Shown here: positions 6,931-15,900 of the stretch, piece after piece | Layout of the letters: the number at the start of each line of letters is the position of its first letter | How positions within the stretch are numbered: position 1 is the stretch's first letter | NCBI GenBank assembly: GCA_002342685.1 | Contig: DDQN01000011.1 | Coordinates: 7,951-26,633, forward strand | Direction of reading: 5' to 3' | DNA from: Vibrio sp. UBA2441 | GTDB taxonomy: Bacteria > Pseudomonadota > Gammaproteobacteria > Enterobacterales > Vibrionaceae | Length of the DNA stretch: 18,683 nt | Made by a program: the position numbers and the translations under genes | Notes under the pieces: generated by a model | The model's database searches: none | Seen by the model: the letters and a program-made list of their open reading frames with translations, nothing else | Told to the model about the DNA's origin: nothing

Positions 6931-9900
6931 AAGAAGTACTCCTAATAATGAAACAATTCCGAAACTCCCACCACTTGGATTCCCATCAGGAGAGGTAACA
7001 ATTTCATCTTGCGTATAAGGTGAATTATTTGTTCTTGTAGGATTAGTCAAATACTCGTCTTTATCTGAGTAACCATCATTGTCACTATCGGTATCCTGAA
7101 AATCTCTTATGCCATCACCATCAGTATCAGCCAGAGCTAACATCTGAACTCGTATGGCAGTGCTACCATTGTAATTAATAAGATCAGTGGTACCTTGCGG
7201 TAGCTTTCCTGAATCATTGGGATCAAGAGCCATTAATATTTCTTGGTTCGAGAACCCAACCGCTTCATTAAAATCAGAAATGGTATCGTTATCGCTATCA
7301 AGATCTAATATGTCTGGGATACCATCGCTATCCGTATCTCTAAGCATTAAGTTGCTTGCTCTATCGTCTAATCCGTCAAGATTTACATCCACAATGCTAT
7401 CGATATGTCCATTTTGACTACTATCAAACTCAGGGTGTTGTTCTAAGATGTCAAATATTCCATCGTTATCTGAATCTAAATCTCGGCTGTTAATAACACC
7501 GTCTCCATCTGTATCATTCGTTCCCTCTAATTCATCAGCAATACCATCATTGTCATCATCAGAGTCAAATTCATCAAAGATTCCGTCGTTATCCGAATCA
7601 AGACCGCTTGGCGATACAGAACCAAAAATTAACGGTAAGCTATCGACAACATCCACAATGCCATCGCCATCAGTATCTGCAAAACCAGCATCCACCATGC
7701 CATCAGCATTATCATCGATATTTTCGTCATTGCTGGTGTATAAAGGATAACCAGACTCTGTTAAATCGAAGTTTCCATCACCTTGACTATCTAGGTCTCT
7801 GAAGTCGAATACCCCATCAGCATCGCTATCCGCTAAAGACGAAGATAGATCCACCAGCCCGCTCTCTTTTTTATCAAGAACACCATCGTTATCACTATCT
7901 AAATCCAAGTAATCTGGGGTGTTATCATTATCACTATTCACTGGGGTTACATAAGAAGGTATCGAACCTACAGTCAATGAACGTTCTAAATCATCATTTA
8001 TCCCATCGTTGTCAGAATCTAAATCGCGGTAGTTAGCAATCCCATCAAAATCAAAGTCAGAATGACCTTCTTCAGAATCCAAAATGCCATCATTATCCGA
8101 ATCTAAATCACTGTAATCCGGTTCTCCATCTCCATCAGTATCAATACCTTGATAGCTATCGACGATGCCATCACCATTGTCATCTTTTCCAGTCGTCACG
8201 TAGTCGATATCAAATGCGTCATCTATTCCATCAGAGTCATTATCAATACCGCTTAAGTTCGGCAAAGAGTCTTCATTTAATCCATACTCCACTCCATCCG
8301 ATATTCCATCCGAATCCGAATCACTATTTAAATAGTTTTGATCATTTTCCAACACAGAAAGAACACCATCTCCGTCATCATCAACATCTAAATAGTTTGG
8401 AATACCATCAGAATCGGTATCGACGCAAGGAGTGCCATTACCATGACAATCCCATTCTTCCATATCCGTTCTTCCGTCTAGATCAGAGTCTTTTGCATGT
8501 TGTCCAACAATGATCATATTACTTAACCCTGTCGACTGTTGAATTGGGGTCGTTATGGTCACATAGGCAAACAACTTGTCTCCGCTAGTCAAAGCGCCGT
8601 TGGTTTTAACACAAGAGTATTTATATGGATTGATGGAACCCGTAATTTGGATATCATCCCCTTGGCAGACAATGTCACCACGATCCTGACTGATTTGTTT
8701 CACAATCTTAACGGATGGTGTGCCCGATTGAGTTACTTCTCCTTCCAACAAGCTACCATTAGTATTATCTAAATATGGCGGCTCATTTTCATAGGTTAAA
8801 TCCAGTGCACTGGTTATCACTTTACCAATCTCAACACCATTAGAGTCGGTTTGAGAGACGGTAAATTGACTACCACTGCTAAGATCGTTTGGTGTTTCAC
8901 ACTTCCATGTTCCCATTGGAGAAACCAATGTTGAACAAACAGAAGTTGTTTCATTTACACCAGCGTTATTCACTAGTTGAGTTACGCTGATACCAGAACC
9001 AAATTCACCTAATCCGGTAATAAAACCACTTCCAATGGTTGGGAATACCACTGGTGACGAAGACTCACTACGCGTCAGAGTATTATCAGAAATAGTTACT
9101 TTACTGACTTGAGAAGTATTCTGTGCACTGTCTTTCACCGCGATAACAGCTAAATCACCAACCGCTACCGACCTTAGCGCGTTACACTTCCAGAAGCCAT
9201 TAGCAGAAACAGGTTGGTCCTGACATAACACTTCATCATTTTTGTCCTTTATAGAGACCCAACTACTCGGCTCAGCCGTACCATTAAAGACAACAATTTC
9301 ACCGTTAAATACAGGGAATAACGTTGGCGGTATCGGACGTTTCAAATCAATGGTTAGTTCTTTGTTTGTTTGGTCATTAGCAACATTGCCATGAGAATCA
9401 ATACTAGAAACAGTGACGTTGTATACACCTTCAGGAAGGCCATCAAACTTAACTAATTTCCCTTCAGAATCAACACCTGTACTTGTATCAACACTCCATT
9501 GCTTCATACCCTGTGAATTTTCGATGCCATTAGGTGTTGATGTAAATGCAACTCCTTTTAGTTCAACACGAACTGAACTTTTATCTTCGGCATAACCTGT
9601 CAATATTGGTTTTGATTTATTGGTTACCTGTTTCTCTACCGTTGGGATAACTGGTAGTTGAGTATCAATATCAAAATAAATGACATTACTCGCTTCATTA
9701 GTATTGCTACTCACATCAGTGAATTTACCTGCAAGTACAGACAACGCACCATTACCAGTGAACTCATCTGTCGGTACAAAAGTCACCGTATAATTCTTAT
9801 CCGAACCTTGAAAATTCGTTAGCGAACCATTAACAATGGTAAGATCTCCCACAGTAAAATCAGAAGACGTTTTGCTTAATACCATAGTAACAATACTCGC

Positions 9901-12900
9901 TTGCCCTTTTCCTAAAGTTGTAGGAGAAGGCACTGCGCTTAACGTTATCGTCGGCTTCGCGGTATCAACGGTATAGGTTTTCACTTCACTAGCCGTATTG
10001 CTGTTACCAGCCGAATCAGTAAATTTACCCGCACTAATACTAACTGTTCCATTTGCTGTACTAACATTTACAGGAGTAAAGACCACGCTGTAATGAATGC
10101 CAGTTCCAGTAAAGTTACTTAATGTTCCGCCCGTTACCGTAATATCAGCCTTGGAAAAATCAGTCGCACTTTCACTTAAAATTATCGTGATGGTACTAGA
10201 CTCTCCCGCACCTAGACTATCTTCTGTCGCCGTCAAGGTAACCGTTGGTTTAACGGTATCAATAGTCAAACTCGCATTGTTACTAGCTTGATTACTATTT
10301 CCTAATTCATCGGTAAACTTGTTCGCAGCAATGCTGACACTACCTGCCGCTGTACTGTTGTCCGTTGGAGTAAAGACAACCGTGTAATCCACACCACTAC
10401 CATTAAACGTTGCTAATGTTCCCCCTGATACGGTTAAATCTTGCAAAACAAAATCAGTAGAGGTCTCACTTAATTTAATCGTAATAGTGCTTGTTTCCCC
10501 TGCTTTCAAAGAGGTTGAATTCGGCGTAACTGTGGCTGTTGGTTTTGCCGTATCAACCGTAAAAGTCACCGTATTACTTGCGGTATTTTGATTCCCCGCA
10601 GCATCAGTAAATTTACCAGCAGAAACATTCACACTTCCATCCGCAGTACTGCCTGTGGTTGGTGTAAAGGTCACGCTATACGCTATTCCTCGACCAGTAA
10701 AACCACTCAACGAACCACCGGACACGGTTAAATCACCGATATTGAAGTCAGTTGATGCTTCACTTAGTGAAATGGTAATAACACTATTTTGACTGTTGCC
10801 CAATGATGTTGAACTGGCACTTAATGTGATTGTTGGCTTGCCAGTATCAACCGTGTAAGTTTTTATATCACTGGCAATATTTCCGTTACCAACGGCATCG
10901 GTAAATTTATTCTCGGAAATACTCACCGTACCATTCACTAGACTGTCAATTTGCGGTGTAAAGGTCACACGATAGTTCTTGCCTGAGCCAGTAAAGGCAC
11001 TAAGTGTTCCTCCTGTTGCGCTAATATCTGTTTCAACAAAATCAGTCGCCGTTTCACTTAATACTATTGTAATAACACTCGTTTCACCCGCACCTAAACT
11101 ACTTTCTGTTGCAGTTAAGGTAACCGTCGGTTTCACCGTATCAATCGCCATGTTAGCGCTAGTTATCGCTGTATTCGCATTACCAGATGCATCAGTAAAT
11201 TTATCCGAAGCAATACTAATCTTCCCAGCAGTAGTACTGTTATCTGTCGGAGTAAAGACAACCGTATAATTAATGCCATTGCCTGTGAACGAACTAAGCG
11301 TGCCGCCTACTACTGATACATCTGCTTGAGTAAAGTTTGTTGACGCTTCCGTTAACGTGATAGTAACCGTACTGGTATCACCCGCTTTAAGAGACGTTGA
11401 ACTTGGTGTTATCGTTGCGGATGGTTTAGCGGTATCCACAGTTATTCTCAAGTCCACACTCGCCAGGTTACTGTTACCTGCTGCATCGGTAAATTTATCC
11501 GCCGCAACATGAATAACACCCGCATCAGTACTATTAACGGAAGGAGTAAACACTACCGAATAATTCACACCGCTACCTGTAAAGGCACTTAAACCACCAC
11601 CAGAAACGGTAATATCAGTGACGGAAAAATCTGTCGACGCTTCACTTAATACTATGGTTATCGTGCTGGTTTGATTCCATCCTACTGATGCTGGGCTAGC
11701 GCTCAACGTGATAGTTGGTGTTGTGGTATTGATGGTAAATACCTTTTCAGTACTGGCAACATTACTATTACCCGCGGCATCGGTAAATTTACCTACGCCA
11801 ACACTCACCCTTCCACTTGTGGTACTACCAATCGCTGGCGTAAAGGTCACACTGTAGCTCGCCCCCATACCGCTAAAGCTAGTTAAGTTACCACCTGATA
11901 CGGTTAGATCTTCAAGAGAAAAATCGCTTGCGCTCTCACTCAAAGATATAGTGATAATACTGCTCTGCCCTGCAGCCAATGCACTTTCAGCCGCACTTAA
12001 GGTCGCCGTTGGTCTCTTAGTATCAACACTTATGTTTGCCGTATTACTCACCGTATTGGCGTTACCTGCTGCGTCAGTAAATGTATTCGCAGCGATGCTC
12101 ACATTACCCGCAGCAGTACTATTACTTGATGGAGTAAACACCACACTATATTGGGTTCCGCTACCATTGAAGGTGCCAAGTGTACCGCCCGACGCGGTCA
12201 AGTCAGACACAGAGAAATCCGTGGCCGCTTCAGTTAACGTAATGGCTACCGTACTTGTTTCACCAGCTTTAAGTGACGTTGGATTAGGAACTAACGAGGC
12301 TGTTGGTTTAGCCGTATCTACAGCAATACTCAAATCGATACTGGACAGATTAGTATTACCCGCAGCATCGGTAAATTGACCAGCAGCAACTCGAATAATA
12401 CCTGCAGAAGTGCTATTACTTGCCGGTGTAAACACCACAGTATAATTGACACCGCTACCAGTAAAACCACTCAAGGTTCCGCCCGACGGTGTAATATCTG
12501 CGACCGTAAAGTTAGTAGAAGCCTCACTCAGTACCACAGTAATGGTACTCGTTTGCCCCATACCTAATGAGTTAGAACTCGCACTCAAGGTAATTGTTGG
12601 TTTCGTGGTATTTACCGCGAAAACCTTTTCAGCACTAGCAACGTTACTATTGCCCGCAGCATCGGTAAATTTACCAGCTCCAACACTGATAGTTCCGCTT
12701 GTTGTACTCCCTGTTACAGGAGTAAATGTGACGCTATAATTTGCACCACTACCACTAAGGCTACCTAATGTACCACCAGAGACTGTCAAGTCGTCGAAGG
12801 TAAAGTCGCTGGCACTTTCACTTAAGGTGATAGTCACCACACTGCTTTGTCCCGCAGCAAGAGCACTTTCCGACGCGGTTAATGTCGCAGTAGGTCTCTT

Positions 12901-15900
12901 TGTATCAACACTAATACTTGCAGTATTGCTCACGGTATTTGCATTGCCCGCAGCATCTGTATATTGACCTGCTGCAATACTGACTCTACCTGAGGCCACA
13001 CTGTTTTCTGAAGGTGTAAACACCAAAGTATAACGTGCACCACTACCATTAAAGGTACCGACACTGCCACCAAACACAGTAATGTCTGATAAAGTAAAAT
13101 CGGTTGCTGGCTCAGTTAATGTGATTGTAATTGTGCTAGTTTCGTCAGCTTTAAGCGACGTTGGGTTCGGCACTAAAGTGGCCGTTGGTTTAGCGGTATC
13201 CACGGTAAATACGACAGTATTACTGTCAGTATTGGCATTGCCTGCCTCATCAGTAAATCCTGCTGCTGCAACAGAAATACGACCACCAGATATGCTGTTT
13301 CCCGTCGGTGTAAATGTCACGTTATACCGAGTGCCACTTCCTGCAAAACTACTTAATGTACCGCCTGACACGGTAATATCAGCAACCGTGAAATCTGTTG
13401 ACGCCTCACTTAGTGTCATGGTTATGGTACTGGTTTGAGAGCCACCCAACGAAGTAGAACTCGCGCTTAAAGTTATACTTGGTTTTGCCGTGTCAATCGT
13501 GAATATTTTCGCTGTACTTGCCGCTACATTGCTGTTGCCCGCGGCATCGGTGAATTTACCCGCAACTACGGTAACACTACCATTATTATTGCTGTTATTT
13601 GATGGCGTAAATACAACGGTATAGCGAGTACCACTACCAGAAAAAGCACTTAAACTACCGCCTGAAGCCGTAATGTCTTCAACACTGAAACTCTCCGAGC
13701 TTTCACTGAGCGAAATCGTTACTGTACTGGTATCTCCTGAACCTAATTTGGTTTCTGGTGCAGTCAAGGTTACCGTTGGTTTCACTGTATCTATAGTAAT
13801 AGTACTTCTATTACTCACGGTATTCACGTTACCCGCGGCATCGGTAAATTTATTCGCTGCAATAACGATAACACCGTTGGTAGTACTAATATCCGTTGGT
13901 GTGAACACCATGGTATAACTCTTACCACTGCCATTAAAGGCACTTAACGTTCCACCTGTTGCGGTTACATCTGACAGAGTGAAATCCGTTGCTGTTTCGG
14001 TTAATGTAATGTCAATGGTGCTTGTTTGACCCGACTTAAGTTTCGTTGGACTTGCTGCTAGTGTCGCTGACGGTTTAGCCGTATCCACAGTAATTCTTAA
14101 GTCAACGCTGGCTAAATTATTATTGCCTGAGGCATCAGTAAATTTACCCGCAACAACGCGAATGATACCAGTATCGGTACTATCGCTTGATGGGGTAAAG
14201 ACCACTGAATAATTAACGCCACTGCCCGTGAATCCACTTAACGTTCCACCTGACGCAGTAATATCGGCGATGGTAAAGTTTGTCGACGCTTCACTTAACA
14301 CCATAGAAATAGTGCTTGTTTGCCCCATTCCTAAAGAGTTAGAACTAGCACTTAGGGTTATAGTTGGCATCGTTGTATTGATGGTGAATACTTTTTCTGT
14401 ACTCGCAATATTGCCGTTACCTGCTGCATCGGCAAATTTGCCCACGCCAATACTTACCCTGCCACTCGCTGTACTACCTAGTGCTGGCGTAAAGGTAACG
14501 CGATAACTCGAACCACTGCCACTGAAGCTACCTAATGTACCTCCAGACACTGTCAAATCGTCAAGTGTGAAATCACTGCTGCTTTCACTTAAAGCAATAG
14601 TAATGACACTTGTTTGGCCTGCGCCTAGTGCATTTTCTGCTGCGGTTAATGCCGCTGTTGGTTTCTTGGTATCAACATTCACATTCGCTGTACTGCTTGC
14701 GGCATTCATGTTGCCCGACGCATCAGTAAACTTATTCGCTGCAATGTTAACTTGGCCAGCTGTTGTACTATCAACCGCAGGAGTAAACACCGCAGTATAG
14801 CTTTTCCCGCTACCATTAAATGTGGCTAACGTACCGCCAATTACGGTCAGATCTGCTAACACAAAATCAGTAGCTGATTCGCTTAGCGTAACGGTAATGG
14901 TACTGGTTTCTCCTGCCTTCAAAGAGGTTGGGCTTGGTACAATAGACGCCGTTGGTTTGGCCGTATCAATAGTGAAGGTTACGGTATTACTTACAGTATT
15001 CTCATTACCACCCGCATCAGTAAATTTATCAGCCGTGACGGTAACAGAACCCGCAGAGGTACTGCCTGCTGTTGGGGTAAAAGTAGCGCTATAACTCGTC
15101 CCACTTCCAGTAAAGGCAGACAGTGTTCCGCCTATGGCTGTGACATCTGCAATGGCAAAATCTGTCGATGCTTCGCTTAAAGTAAAGGTGACGGTACTGG
15201 TTTGGCTCCCACCTAGCGATGTTGGGCTTGCGCTGATTGTAATGCCTGGCTTTCCGGTATCAACCGTATAGGTTTTTACTGCACTGGCTATATTTCCGTT
15301 GCCCATAGCATCGGTAAATTTATTCGCCGTTACACTTACTGCGCCATTTACGGTGCTGCCACTTATCGGCGTAAATGTCACGCTATAACTTTTACCCGAA
15401 CCGGTAAAGGCACTAAGTGTTCCTCCCGTTGCGGTAAGATCTGTCTCAGTAAAATCAGTCGCGCTTTCACTTAGCGTCACCGTAATGGTACTGGTTTCTC
15501 CTGCGCCTAAACTTGTTTCCAGCGCAGTTAACGTTACCGTTGGTTTTACGGTATCAATCGTTAAATTAGCAATGTTGCTTGCTTGGTTATTATTACCAAC
15601 AGGATCGGTAAACTTATCTGCTGCGATACTAATATTCCCCGCCGTTGTGCTGTTATTAGTCGGGGTAAATATTGCGGTGTAGCTCATACCGCTACCATTG
15701 AAGGTGCCTAGTGTTCCGCCTGTTGCGGTTACATCGGTTAAAGTAAAATCGGTGGCTACTTCACTCAATGTAATGGTGAGGGTACTGGTTTCACCCGCTT
15801 TTAGTGAAGCAGGGCTAGTACTAATTGCTGCCGTCGGCTTGGCCGTATCGACGGTAAAGTTAACAATATTACTGGCGGTATTATCGTTGCCCGCGGCATC

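Noticed and set aside
7448..7802. Ser/Pro/His-rich plus-strand frames opposite the Asp-rich region
   Set aside because: They are the direct antisense of D-x-D-G codons and resemble no family.
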